Positions 33,364-44,919 are shown, counted from the first letter of the stretch. The stretch: 64,000 nt of DNA from Lepiota brunneoincarnata (GCA_023014365.1 JAEBUN010000014.1:496001-560000); one strand, 5' to 3'. Program-made: numbers and translations. Notes: generated from the sequence alone by a model not told the origin.

Positions 33364-34680
33364 GTGTCTCTGGCTGTTTGCTGTAGTAGCCATGTCACTC
33401 AACAACCCCTTTCCAAAGAACTGCAACCTGGCTCCCTAAGGGCTCCTTGCTCTCATCTACAATCAGTCACACCATCGACTCCCAACCACTTCTCTGAAGA
33501 TATCCAACCTTCATTATTTCGGACTCCCAATGGTCCTGATGAGGGCCCCAACCCCAATCCTGATCCCAGTGACTCTGGTGATCCCGATGACAATCCTGAC
33601 AATGGGGACAGGCCCCCGGATGACAATGAACTGTCCAACAATGACGACAACAATAATAACAACCCACCTGATAACACCCAAGATGACCATGACAGACTCC
33701 TACTCCGAGTTTTCCAACACATAGCCAATCAAATGGACAGCTGTGGGAACTCTCAAGCCCCACAGCCTCCCTGAACTCCCCATACTAAAGCTCACAAACC
33801 TGACATCTTTACATGTTCCAAACCCACCAAACTCAAACCCTTCCTCTTCCAATGTTGACTCTACTTCTGTACTAACCTGGCTCAGTTCGCTAGCCCCGCC
33901 ACCAAGGTCAACTTTGCGTTGACATACCTTACAGGTGTGGCCCAGCAGCACTTCGAAATTGGCCTTGACAAGGCTGACAACCATGGAATAATGCATGACT
34001 GGATCATGGACTGGGACCAGTTCACCCTGGAACTGCAGACCAATTTTGGTCCCATGGATCCAACCAGAGAAGCTGCTGAGCAGCTCAACTCCCTCCAAAT
34101 GCGCTACAACGAGAAGATTGCTATCTATAATGTCGACTTCCTCCATCTAGCTGGCCAACTCCGCTGGGGTGACGAAGTATTTTGTCACCACTACTACAAA
34201 GGCCTCCCCAACTGTATCCAGGACATCCTGTCCAATTGGCCTGACAGCAAGCCCAACACCTTCATTGAAATGTGGGCAGCAGCAATGAAGATTGATGCTT
34301 GCTACTGGGAGCGCCAATGTGAGAAGGCCCATGCCAAAGCCTGTTTCGGACCTGACCACCTCTAAGAAATCTGGAGGTAACCCATCCCCTTCCACCTCGA
34401 ACAAATCCCCAACCTGCCGCCAAGCCTGCCAACAGTAACAACAAAAGCAGCACCCCCAACAACTTCAAAGGCAATATGCCCAACTCATCTGCCAGTCAGA
34501 AACTGGCCCCACCCAAATCCAACCTTACTAGTAAACTTGGTAAGGACAGTAAGCTAACCCCTGAGGAATGTCAATGATGTTTCAACAACAACCTCTGCCT
34601 TGTCTGCGCAGACCCCAACCACAGGGCTGCCAACTGCGACAAGAAGAAATTCCCTGATGCCAAGGCTAAAAGCTGACAGG
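33364..34680 (+). pseudogene. B Gag
   Basis: An Asp/Asn/Pro-rich segment (33530-33700) precedes the capsid part: KVNFALTYLTGVAQQHFEIG, WDQFTLELQTNFGPMDP, LNSLQMRYNEKIAIYN and RWGDEVFCHHYYKGLP (33919-34365, one open frame of 148 codons). A zinc knuckle CLVCADPNHRAANC (C-x2-C-x4-H-x4-C) lies near 34597-34640. Frames change near 33775 and 34365. Confidence 0.8.
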
Positions 34681-34925
34681 CTCAGCTCCCCAAGACAGAT
34701 GTGCCGGCTCCCCCAAGCTCAGGAAAAATAGTCAGCAGTCCTCAGGCCTCTGCACAGACTGAGGATTGCATTGAACTCTGCTGTGCCCCAGAGAGAGTTT
34801 CTGTCTCAATGCATCCACTCTTTCCAACCCGAACTCTTTTCATATTACATTAACTTCTCCTTTAGTTACTCCTGTACTTTCTGTTTCTGTACCTTCTGTC
34901 TCCACTTCAGACCCTGCTTTCTACA

Positions 34926-36014
34926 ATGGACAATGTAGTTAGTTCTGATTTTTCTTCTTTTTCCCCTTTCCAAGCTTTTGTTGATAGTGGTTCTACTCAC
35001 TGTTTTGTGGACTCATCTTTTGTTTGTTCTCATAGTATTCCAACCTCATCCATCCCGGCAATTGAACTTTGGTTATTTGATGGGACCTCCAATGCCTACA
35101 TTACGGAGCTTGTGCAACTCCCTGTATCTTTCCCCTCTGGTGAATCTATTACCTTGGACACTTATGTCACTTGGCTTGACTCTTCCTGTTCTGTGGTCTT
35201 AGGACACAACTGGCTCACCCACTACAATCCATTGATTGACTGGGCTTTGGGCAGTATCACTTTCTGGCCACCCCTACTCAAGAATCCTGCTTCTGTCTCT
35301 CCCTGCATTGCACCCACATTGGCCCCATCTGTGGCCACCCCTGACACTCCTGACCTTGGTTCACCACCCCTGTCTGGGACCTCATCCCAATCTGTCCCCA
35401 TTGCGAAACTGCACATCTCCCTGATAAACGCCCCTGCCTTTATCCACACTGCCAAGCTCCCTGGCTCCCAACAATTCCAAATCAACCTCTCTGCCACCTC
35501 CACGCTCGCAAAGCATGAGAGCCAGTACTCTCAGGCAAAACTAGAGCTGTTTGGATTGTTTCGAGCTTTGAAGGACTGTCAGATTTGGATTGTCAGAGTC
35601 AGCAACCTGGTGGTGGAAGTGGATGTGAAGTACATAAAAGGGATGATCAACAACCCTGACATTCAGCCTAATGTGACAATTAACCAGTGGATTGCTGCCA
35701 TCCTGCTGTTTGACTTTCAGCTGCGCCATGTTCCTGGGCAAACACATGGCCCAGATGGCCTCTCAAGGCACCCCCCTGCACCTGAAGACCCAGTAGTTGA
35801 GGACAATTATGAGGATTGGATTGACAGTGCAAACACTTTCATTCTCAAATCCCAAAGCCATGTCAGTGCTCCAGCCTCTCCACCTTACTGGATAGGAAGG
35901 TCAAACACTTCCTCAATTGAGTTCTACAATGTGCCAGCCTCGTTTCATGCATTCCTGTCAACAACGGGGGTTACCTATTCCCTGGAAGAAGGGGGACAGA
36001 CTTACGCTGCTTAA
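34926..36014 (+). CDS. Chimeric ORF: B protease fused in frame to E RNase H
   Basis: One uninterrupted 362-codon frame. Residues about 1-180 are the B-family aspartic protease (AFVDSGSTHCFVDSSFV, active-site DSG; SCSVVLGHNWLTHYNPLIDW), running into the B pol linker (AKLPGSQQFQINLSATST). From about residue 195 it is the E-family RNase H tail (ESQYSQAKLELFGLFRAL; VEVDVKYIKGMINNPDIQP; DFQLRHVPGQTHGPDGLSR). The complete RT of both elements is missing. A deletion between nested elements best explains it. Whether it is ever expressed is unknown. Confidence 0.8.
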   Translation: MDNVVSSDFSSFSPFQAFVDSGSTHCFVDSSFVCSHSIPTSSIPAIELWLFDGTSNAYITELVQLPVSFPSGESITLDTYVTWLDSSCSVVLGHNWLTHYNPLIDWALGSITFWPPLLKNPASVSPCIAPTLAPSVATPDTPDLGSPPLSGTSSQSVPIAKLHISLINAPAFIHTAKLPGSQQFQINLSATSTLAKHESQYSQAKLELFGLFRALKDCQIWIVRVSNLVVEVDVKYIKGMINNPDIQPNVTINQWIAAILLFDFQLRHVPGQTHGPDGLSRHPPAPEDPVVEDNYEDWIDSANTFILKSQSHVSAPASPPYWIGRSNTSSIEFYNVPASFHAFLSTTGVTYSLEEGGQTYAA

Positions 36015-36017
36015 GCT

Positions 36018-37950
36018 ATGGAGGACATTGGCTCCACACCGACCACAATACCATGTTCAGAGGCAGCAAAAGCTCACGATATGGAGTTGGAAGATATTGA
36101 GGCATTTTTGAAGGATCCAACAGGCAGGAGGAGTGGGGAGGAGGCCAAGGAAGTTTTGAAGCAATTAGTCAGGAAGGCTGCAGGTTTCTTTTTGGAGAAT
36201 GGGTGGTTGTGGAAGAAGGATCTGAAGTTGAGGCATAAATTGGTTATAAATAAGGAGCAGCAGTTGGACTTACTCAAGCAAGGCTCACAACGAGCTTGGG
36301 CACAAGGGTATCTTTACAACATGAGCATGGCTCCTCGAAGCGATTCTGGTGGCCCCACTTGGACAAAGACGTCAAATGGTACATCAAGTCCTGCCACAAA
36401 TGTCAAGTACAAATGACCCTAGCACATCTATATTCCACCTACTGTTCCAGGTTCCCCTTTCCCTATTCCGCAAAGTCTATGTTGACACAATGTTCATGCC
36501 AAAGTTGAATGGGTTCCAGTACATTGCCCATGCCTGCTGCTCACTGTCTTCTTACCCAGAGTGGCAGATGTTATGTCAAGAGAACAGTTGGAGCCTTGGT
36601 TTGTTCATCTTTGAGGAGATCCTATGCCAGTGGGGAGCAGTTGAAGAAATTGTTATGGACAATGGGCCTGCATTTATTCAAGCAGTTGAGTATCTTGCCC
36701 AGAAGTATCGGATTAATCATATCAGAATCTCACCTTACAACTCATGTGCAAACAGTCCAGTCAAGCAAAGGCACTTTGACATCAGGGAAGCATTGGTAAA
36801 AGTGGCAGAAGGGGATGAGTCTAAGTGGACAGCAGTTGCACCCTCGGTGTTTTGGGCCAAGCAGGTTTCAATCCAGAAATTGACCGGTTACTCTCCCTAC
36901 TACCTGGCACACGGACTAGAGCCCTTGTTTCCCTTTGATCTTTTCAAAGCAATGTACCTTTCCCCTCCTCTCAACGAACTGGTTTCATCATCCCACCTCA
37001 TTGCATTTTGGGCCATCCAGCTTCAGAAATGGCCACAGGACCTGGCAGAGGTGAAGCAGTGGCTCCTCAAGGCCAGGTATGACTCGATCTGACAATTTGA
37101 AGAGTCCCACAAGAACCTCATCTGCAACTTCAATTTCGAGCCTGGAGCGTTGGTATTAGTGAGAAATTCGAGGCATGATGGTGATGTTGGGGAGGAAAAT
37201 GAAGCCATGCTACTATGGGCTGATGGTGGTAGTAAGGAGGTTGCTGCCAGGAGGGTCATATGTGCTAGCAGAGATGGATGGTTTGTTATCAAGGTTAAGG
37301 TTTGCTGTTAGGGCAACCTGGGAGGCCTTGACAGCTCAGGGGGAGCCGAAATGACTGCAGGGAAATCCTAAGTGATATTAAACTATGAGTTCTGTACAGG
37401 ACACATACCTGCAGGGAAATCCTAAGAGAATAGGATGAGGAAACCCCTGCAGGCAAAAACTATGTATATACCTAACTTATATAATCAATATAAATTGAAC
37501 CAGGCTTAGCTGTGGTGTCTCTAGGTTGCGCAAGGCCTGGTGTGGTTGAAACGAATGTGGGATGTGAATATGATAGTCTAGAGTCTGTAGGAATGAGAGG
37601 GAATGAGGGAGGGTTTTATCTGGACAGTGAGGGAGTGTATGGAGTATTCTGGCTGTGTTTGCAGTGTGAGCGTTTGAAGGGAGGGATATATAATGCAGTT
37701 GGAGGGCACAGGGGTGTCGATAGGGTTAATGGAGGTGTTGCTGAGGTGTCTGGAGTGTCCCCTTACATTTGCTGCCTTTCATTTGTTGCCTTACCATGCT
37801 CGTGATCACTGGTCTGTGCCACTTACAAGACTCACTGATGTCAACATTGACAACTTTATCCACAAAACTCACAAGCCAGAGAAGTTCTCTGATAGGTGGA
37901 GGGATATTCCAGACTTGAACGTGCCAATGAAGACTTGCCTTTGCTTGCGC
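36018..37950 (+). pseudogene. E integrase, interrupted by a solo LTR
   Basis: The zinc-binding N-terminus (about 36265-36410, WYIKSCHKCQ) is split over two frames. The core (36349-37092, open for 247 codons) has YVDTMFMPK (first Asp) and IVMDNGPAFIQA (second Asp), but the third position reads SPVKQRHFD where family members have a Glu (VER), so the catalytic Glu is Lys here. The C-terminal part (VLVRNSRHDGD-like) runs to LAEMDGLLSRLRFA, is interrupted by LTR 37306-37767, and resumes AFHLLPYHARDHWSVPLTRL. TGA at about 37090 replaces an expected coding residue. Confidence 0.85.
37306..37767 (+). mobile_element. Solo LTR, family D, in the E integrase
   Basis: 462 bp, TGTTAGGGCAACC...CCCCTTACA, with TSD TTTGC at 37301-37305 and 37768-37772. 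Precise removal restores the integrase reading frame. Confidence 0.93.
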
Positions 37951-37984
37951 TGACTGGGAGTCAGCACAAAAAGAAAACCCCAGA

Positions 37985-38597
37985 TGTAAGGATCGGATGC
38001 ACACTGGCAGCAGAGCCACCAATGCACAACCTCTCCTCACCAGTCTGGACAGACAATCCTTGGATGTCTCCTCATTCTGACCCTAATTTCCCAACTTCAA
38101 AATTTTAAATCCATTCTGACATTTCATTCCGATGGATTGCCATGCCACCCACACACCTGCACCCCAACTCTGCATATCAGGGTGGGTATCCACGTCTTAC
38201 AAAAGGGCCCCTCAAAGGCCCTACTGTCTCACGGTATGTGCCCCTCATATTTTTTCTTTCTTTTCTCTCCGTTTCCATTACATGCTCAAGTTACACAACT
38301 GCAATGTCATCAAGCTGCTTGATGAGCCATTCAACTGGCTTTTCTTTTCTTTTTTTTCTCTTTTATTATCGCTTTTGGTCAGCTTTTCTACTCAAATGCC
38401 CTATCTACCTTAAATACAGGTTCAGATGTGTAGGATAGGAGTCCAGTGAATACCACCCCTAGTCTCATAAAAAGTGCCTGTGCACACTTATTCCTGCATT
38501 TTCTTCTTAACACGTCTGGGTCAAAACCCATAATGACCAGTGGTAGCGGTCATACCTTGCATCCCCTCTCGAATACATGCCAATCGCCCTCACTTCA
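37985..38597 (+). repeat. E 3' LTR
   Basis: 613 bp, TGTAAGGATC...CACTTCA, followed by TSD ATGG. It contains a T/C-rich run near 38342-38365. Confidence 0.9.
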
Positions 38598-38601
38598 ATG
38601 G

Positions 38602-39470
38602 ACACAATATTCTCTGAAATGCTGGAGAAAGGAGGAATCATCATCTATATGGATGATATACTGATCTATGGAAAAACACAGGAAGAAACTGACCAACTTA
38701 CAGAAAAAATACTGCAAATCCTGCAGGAAAACAACCTATACCTCAAGACAGAAAAATGCAAGTTCAACAAACAACAACTTGAATACCTCAGCATGATGAT
38801 CATGCCAGACAAAATCAAAATGGATCCCAGCAAACTCAAGGGAATAGAAGAATGGCCAGTACCAAAAACCATCAAACACATATGGAAATTCATCAGATTC
38901 TGTAACTTCTACCAGAAGTTCATCTGCAGCTACTTACACCACATTAAACCCCTCAATCAACTCCTATCAAAAAAGAACAAATTTGAATGGAAAGAAGAAC
39001 AACAAAAATCATTCAAAACACTCAAGAACAAATTCCTAAAGGAACCAGTACTCCTCATGCCTGACTCCACAAAACCCTTTGAAATAGAAGCTGACACTTC
39101 CAAATTCACATCAGGAGCCATCTTATACCAGTATGACATCAACTGGAATACAGAAACCCATATCATTCTATTCAAAGATGTTTGGACTGGCTGAACAAAA
39201 TTATGACATCTATGACAGGGAACTCCTCACAATTATCTGAGCCCTCAAAGAATGGTGCCACTACCTCCTTGGCAGCCCCCACACTGTCCACATCAAAACG
39301 GATCATCAAAACCTTACATCCTGGTGCAAACCCCAGAAAATCAACCACCAACAAGCACATTGGGTACAGACCCTCACAGACTACAACTTCAAATTAGAAC
39401 ATGTACCAGGAGCAAAAATCCCTGCACCAGACGCACTATCAAAATGACCAGATTATATCCCCAATGAGGA
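38602..39470 (+). pseudogene. F reverse transcriptase (C-terminal) and RNase H
   Basis: Resumes exactly where E interrupted F: DTIFSEMLEKGGIIIYMDD (catalytic YMDD, about 38640-38655), then KTEKCKFNKQQLEYLS, RFCNFYQKFICSYLHHIKPL and PFEIEADTSKFTSGAILYQ. After a frameshift near 39175, RNase H continues (NYDIYDRELLTII) and ends with FKLEHVPGAKIPAPDALSK. TGA codons follow ALSK and lie before ALKEW. Confidence 0.88.
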
Positions 39471-41108
39471 TAACGATAACAAAGATATCACAATGCTTCC
39501 AAAAGACCTCTTTATTGCCACAACTGATTTAGATCATCAAGAATTAATCACAGTACTCCCACCAACCTCTTTATTGCCACAGTCAATATAGAACTCCAAG
39601 AAAGAATCACAGAATCACCAAAGTTCAATGCTAGAACTGCAGAAGCACTCAAACTCCTCAGAGAAGCATGACCAAAAACCACTGATTCTGACTTTGGAAC
39701 AGTTCCCACTCCAAATGGTCCTCTTGTCACATTTCAAGACCATGTCATCATCCCAGAAGACTTACAACTCCACCAAGATGTAATTGCATGATACCACAAC
39801 TATCCAACATGTGGACATCCAGGAGAACAAGAAACCTACAGACTTGCCAAAAAAGAAGTCTATTGGCCAGGCATGTCAACATTCATCAAGAACTACGTAA
39901 AAGGCTGTCCAGAATGTCAGCAACATAAAATCATCCAAAGACCAGACCACACTCCACTCCAACCAATCAAACTGGCATCTTCTCTACACCCATTTAGCCA
40001 GATCTCCTGGGATCTTATCACCAGCCTTCTGCCATCTGCTGGAAACAATGCCATATTGTCCATGGTGGACCATGGCCTTACAAAGGGGGTAATTTTCATC
40101 CCCACATCAGAAAATGCCACAGCCAATGATATTGGTAGACTTCTCATTGAGAAAGTATTCACAAGATATGGTCTCCCTGACAAAATCATATCAGACAGAG
40201 ACCCTAGATTTGCTGCCCAATCCCTCAGACAACTAGCAGAATGACTCAACATCAAACAAGCCTTCTCAACAGCTTATCACCCACAAACCGATGGAACTAC
40301 AGAACAATACAATCAGGAAATCAAAACATATCTATCCATATACTGCACCAGAAACTCTCACAAATGGTCAGAAACACTCCCCATACTTGAATTTTCCCAC
40401 AACTCCAAGACCCACACCAAGAACCAGAAATCCCCATTCAAACTCATCATGGGTTACAACCCCCCAGCAATCCCCACCATCATGGAAACATCAAACTTTC
40501 CATCAGTAGACAACCACATCAGACTTCTAGACAATGCCTGGAAAGAAGCACACACCACCCACCAAATCTCCACTGATATTATGAAACAAAGAAGCAGAAG
40601 AACTCCCAAACCCCTCAAAACACATCAAAAAGTATGGCTAGAAGCCAAGAACCTCAAACTCCCATTCCAATTACAAAAAATATCCCCAAAATGACTAGGA
40701 CCCTTCACCATCACAGAAGTCCTGTCACCAATGACATACAGACTAAAACTCCCAATCAAATGGAAAATACATCTGGTATTCCACCAAAACCTTCTAACCC
40801 CATATAATGAAACAGAAGCATACAGATCTCATCCGATGCCACCACCACCTGACATCATCAATGATGAAGAAGAATACAAAATAGAAACAATTCTCAATCA
40901 TTGCCAATACCATGGTAAACTCCAATACTACATCAAATGGAAAGGATACTCCCACAAGGAAAACAAATGGATTACCAAAGAAGCACTCCATGCAAATGCT
41001 GATGAATATCTTGATGAGTATAAAGAAACTTATGAAATTCCACAGAACAACCAGGAACTCCCCAGAACCTACCAAAACAGACTTCACTTCCACCAACAAC
41101 CTACTTAA
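39471..41108 (+). pseudogene. F integrase and chromodomain
   Basis: Zinc domain (GHPGEQETYRLAKKEVYWPG; KGCPECQQHK, about 39820-39930). Core: SWDLITSLLPSAGN, IISDRDPRFAAQS and YHPQTDGTTEQYNQEIKTYL (all three acidic positions present). C-terminal segment: TYRLKLPIKWKIHLVFHQ. Chromodomain: EEEYKIETILNHCQYHGK then YYIKWKGYSHKENKW (about 40865-40975). Stops, mostly TGA, interrupt at about 39790, 40243 and 40693. Confidence 0.9.
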
Positions 41109-41110
41109 AC

Positions 41111-42480
41111 ATGTTGATGAACAACCTTGACCTTGTCCACCCCCAATTGGTTCCCTCCTATTCATCATCCTCATCATCCTCCTCCATCATCATTATCAAT
41201 GACCTGAATGCAACAAACATCAAACATAAATCACTTCAGACAACTCCCATACCAGCCCCATCTCCCTACACCCCCTCTCACACCTATGCCACTGCCTACA
41301 CCTCCCTCAGGGACAAGACCCCAGACCCCAACAACACCCCAGAACCAGAACCCACCATTGCTGCACCCATCTGATTCCATACAGCTGGAACTAGATCATT
41401 GGAACCAGCACCACCTTCTTGTGCAGCTTTACATGAGGCTGCCTCCACCAGAACCCTTATGGATAAATTGGAATATGCTCCAATTTCAGGACCAGACAGA
41501 GAACTCTGGATCAACTACACCCACCATGTACAACAGACTAAGGCTCTTGCTGCTGCACACAATACGCAATGCACCTGGGCAGAATCACTTGAGCAACATG
41601 TCCGAGGTGTCAAAGAATTTACCCAAACACAATGCTCCAAATACCCAGAAGCCCACCACTCCAACCATCACCCCCATTGTCCACAAAACCATCACCACTG
41701 TCATCCCTGCAACCACTCCCCATACAAATAAGGGAAAGAAACCCATCAAATCCAACAACCCCTTCAACAACACCTCCACAACCATCCCCAATAACAATGT
41801 CCCAATTCAGAACACCCCCAATCCTATTCTCCCATGAACCAACCCCCAAACCACCAACAGATCAGTCTGCATACAATGTAGACACACCAGAGATTGGGCT
41901 ATGGACTGCCCACAATTCTCCTGCCTGGGATGCAAGCAATACGCCCCAGGATATTATTCCTATGACTGCATCAAATACCGATGCCCTCACTGTGCAGTTT
42001 TCCAACCTTGCCATAAATGGATTGAAGGTTCAAACCAAAAGACTTGACACTTCCCCTACTCCAGAAATTTGGCAGCTCACCCTGTCGCACCCCTGCCCCC
42101 CAATGACCCACACTCAATATGTCAACATTGACAACCAGGAATACTATGAGGAGGTCTATGACAACATTGCCAAGTTCAATATTGCAGGAGAACTGGTCAG
42201 AGATTTCTACCTCTGATCATCAAAACCATCTTGAGGAAAGACTAGAAGATCCCATCATTTGAAGAGCTCTATATGACATATTTTACCCAGAACAACCCCC
42301 ATCTCCAGAAACAGCCCTTCACCTAGATCTTCACAGAATTCCCACCCCAGAATTTTCCCCAGTCATTCCACCCAGACCTGACTCTACAGAAAACCCCAAA
42401 ATTGAATATTACAAACCTTCCTACCTTGTTGATTACCTGGAAGAAGAAGGACATTGAGTTGTTATGGAATACAACTCTAG
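41111..42480 (+). pseudogene. F ORF X, post-integrase zinc-knuckle protein (decayed), with a trailing second frame
   Basis: Follows the chromodomain directly. It starts with a Ser-coding run (41157-41200). The middle, in one frame (41399-41731), has KLEYAPISGPDRELWINYTH. Then in another frame come two Cys motifs: CIQCRHTRDWAMDC and CLGCKQYAPGYYSYDC (about 41868-41970), matching the two knuckles of G but with both His positions changed (to Asp and Tyr). The end DNIAKFNIAGELVRDF (about 42160-42205) matches G. A second frame continues past that stop to about 42455 with an acidic, Pro-rich sequence and one early TGA, mirroring ORF Y of G. Confidence 0.6.
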
Positions 42481-42492
42481 AAATGGACCTAA

Positions 42493-42887
42493 TGTTATCA
42501 GAAGTACTATCAGAAGAACTATTAGTAGATAAGATTCCTGTCAGCTATCATATGTCACTCTAAAACAATCAGCAGTGTACATCAGAAGGACAATCTATAT
42601 TTAGATAGATAAGGACTTGACTCACTATGACTCACTTACCTGGGTCCAGATATATATAGTAGGAGCACTGCCACACATAGTAGTATATAAGGATACCTTA
42701 CCATACCTTGTATCCTTATCTTAGTGTTATACAGTTCTTGCCTCCTATACCTCTTTACCCCTAAACTGGCTGGATTATAGTGCTATGTTGTCTCCAAGTC
42801 ATGCTTAGTAGGACAGGACCAAGTCTGTATAGACATCCTGCCACAAACTCTGTGCTACTCAAGAGCAAACCCCTAACCTGGGTAACA
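42493..42887 (+). repeat. F 3' LTR
   Basis: 395 bp, TGTTATCAG...GGGTAACA, intact. Its TATATAAG box lies about 33 nt upstream of TATCTTAGTG. It is followed by TSD TATAC. Confidence 0.93.
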
Positions 42888-42892
42888 TATAC

Positions 42893-44786
42893 ACTGCTAG
42901 AAATTTACTGCAAGTATAATCAAAATCAACTTATCATTGTCTCTGAACCAAGGAGCTCTCTCATTGTCCCTTACTGCACATGAATAGTGATCTTGAGTCT
43001 ACCAAAAATCATCTTCATAAATATAAATTTGACAGTCTATAGATATTAAATAAGTTATTTTGTAGACTGAATAAAATATATAACCAATATATCTTGAATG
43101 AAAGATAAATATTCTCCAAGAATCTTCAGAATATCTCCTAAGCCATCAAGAAGAGGAACCTGTTTGACAGAGGCATTGTCTGGATCTCTTGTATGGTCAG
43201 TATTAATAAAAACATGGCCTTGGAGTAGAACTTGACTTGTCCTAAATCTAGTCTCCAAATTATCTATACCAAATTGGTAAAAATTTACTTTTAGTAAACA
43301 CAAAATAGGAACCTGTATCAGCTATATTGAGAGCATTGCCTATAGCTCAACCACAGATAATACCTCCAGTAGAATGGGAGGATCCTTGAGGATTAATTGG
43401 AGAAAGGCTTGGAGAATCAGGAGGAGAATCAGGATGAATTACATAAGCTGAATTCGAAGAAACAGAGCTTTGGGAAATTGAGTGGCAAGGAGCCTTGGAG
43501 TGGTGACTAGTGGAGGTCACAGACTCAGAACTTGACTGTCGAGTTTTTTTGCCTTTGCCTTTGGACTTCTTAGGAGTTTGTTGATTATCATCTAAACATT
43601 ATGAGTACTCAAAGATAAAAAATAGTAATAATAAGAGTATAATATATTAAACCTACCAGATTGGGAACTATCTGTAGTTTCATCTTGATAATATTATTTA
43701 AGTAAATATATTAACATAGATAAACAGAATATAACACACCTGATTTGTTTTCTTTGTCAATATCACTGGTACCTAAGTAAAATATTCCAGGGATTATGGA
43801 AGAAATATATAACAAAGTAACTAAATATTACTGGACTTGGAGTTTTGATCTCCACTATGTTGAATAGAATCTAAGAAAATAATTGGTTATATATGTAAAT
43901 AAAGGTTGATTAAATAAATGACATACCAGATATATCCTCAGAGCTTAACTTGTTTTCTTCAATCACTTCTACCTTCTTGATATCAGGGTGATGGACACAA
44001 CCAGAAAATTGGTGAGATGGGGCAGGAGGCATGGTAGCAGAATGAGAGCAAGAGTATTGAGGGGAGCAACAGATATGCCACTAGCTTTAAGATGTTGTTC
44101 AGTACTTGAGAAAAAGAAATTAAGTATAAAAAATACAAATAAAAGACTACAAATACTGTGATAGATGGATAGGTAAAGTTGCACTAGCAACTTCATCTTC
44201 CTGAAGGCATTGGACAGAAGTCTTACTGATGATGAGTTAGCAAAAGAATAAATAAATATTACTGTAATATATACATGGATGCTTGCTGGTGTAATTTTGG
44301 CTTGGCTGTAGATATATGTTTGGATTTAGTACCACCAATTGTAGCTATATCTTGATTTTTGGCAGTGGTAATGTTGGGGGTAGTGATGAGGTAACCAGTA
44401 GCAGCCATGGTAGGCTCAGGTATATCAGGGGTAGTAGTCAAACTACCAGCAGCCATAGTAGGCTTGGATGTAGGCAGGATGGAGGTAGGATCACCACCAG
44501 CAGCTGAAATAGGCTTGGACATACATAGACAGGGTGGAAGTAGCATCACCACCACTGGCAGCAGTAGCAGCAGACCAAGTAACTGGTCCAGCAGACAGAG
44601 GGGCAGCCTTGCCCTGCACAAAGGAGCCTTGGACCCAGCCTTGGATGTAGACCTAGAGGTAGACCTGGAGGGCATGACAAAAGCTGTAAAACTAGGAAGG
44701 TTAGTAAGGGGGCAGATGGTGGGAGGGAAGAATGAGTAAGAGTGGTCAGAGACAGGTTTATGTGGCAAGATGCCATCAGTCAGCAT
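42893..44786 (-). pseudogene. 5' and middle exons of the gene split by F
   Basis: A series of small minus-strand exons with clear introns. Thr/Ser/Pro-rich exon(s) at 44259-44786 (MPSRSTSRSTSKAGSKAP; TSKPTMAAGSLTTTPDIPEP). An exon holding MPPAPSHQFSGCVHHPD and EVIEENKLSSEDIS (about 44030-43930). Tiny exons around 43860, 43770 and 43690 (GTSDIDKENKS; DETTDSSQS), with 45-60 nt introns ending TTTAG or CAAG. A Ser/Lys-rich exon follows (TPKKSKGKGKKTRQSSSES, about 43600-43540), then IHPDSPPDSPSLSPINP, an exon with VFINTDHTRDPDNASVKQ (about 43215-43165), and VRDNERAPWFRDNDKL next to F. Some stops and frame changes suggest decay. The protein is unidentified, low-complexity and probably nuclear. Confidence 0.45.
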
Positions 44787-44919
44787 GGTGATGTGGGATC
44801 AGGCCCAGTATACTAGGTCTAGGCCATGTGTCATATATGGTAGGTCTGTTTGGCACTAATGTCATGAGTGAGAGAGCAGGAACTGCATTGAGGAAGGATG
44901 TAGCAAAGGCTACACCCCC

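Larger units (their letters stand above)
32622..35500 (+). mobile_element. Truncated gypsy element B (5' LTR, gag, protease)
   Basis: A 651-bp LTR (TGTCATATCC...CTCTAACA) is followed by gag and protease coding for a family different from E. It ends abruptly near 35500, where E coding resumes. No TSD match was found (CCCCT versus GTATT), as expected if a deletion removed the 3' part of B together with the adjacent part of E. Confidence 0.8.
25801..38597 (+). mobile_element. Gypsy element E, tRNA-primed type, nested in F
   Basis: LTRs at 25801-28815 (interrupted) and 37985-38597, with 4-bp duplications ATGG at 25797-25800 and 38598-38601. The insertion point lies between NSPATFQHMM and the following RT residues of F, and removal rejoins that frame. 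Internal order: PBS, gag, protease, RT, then a nested truncated element B, RNase H, integrase. Solo LTRs lie at 29069 and 37306. It is strongly decayed. Confidence 0.9.
11109..42887 (+). mobile_element. Gypsy chromovirus F, 31.8 kb as it stands because of nested insertions
   Basis: Its LTRs are at 11109-21362 (interrupted) and 42493-42887, with perfect target duplications TATAC at 11104-11108 and 42888-42892. After removing nested elements the order is LTR, self-complementary PBS, gag, zinc knuckle, protease remnant, RT, RNase H, integrase, chromodomain, extra zinc-knuckle ORF, LTR. Inserted in it are Tc1 element 2, gypsy G, solo LTRs at 21558 and 23201, and gypsy E. The LTR pair differs at about 9 of 395 positions by eye, all transitions. 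All coding regions carry stops. Confidence 0.92.

Noticed and set aside
33453..33763. Two long minus-strand frames rich in Gly, Ser, Cys and His
   Set aside because: Shadows of the Asp/Asn/Pro-rich segment of B gag.
41157..41200. Poly-Ser coding run as a functional motif
   Set aside because: Simple (TCC/TCA)n repeat at the start of the F extra ORF, likely slippage.
43055..43303. 82-codon minus-strand frame as an independent gene
   Set aside because: Better explained as an exon region of the gene split by F; splice phases could not be fully resolved.
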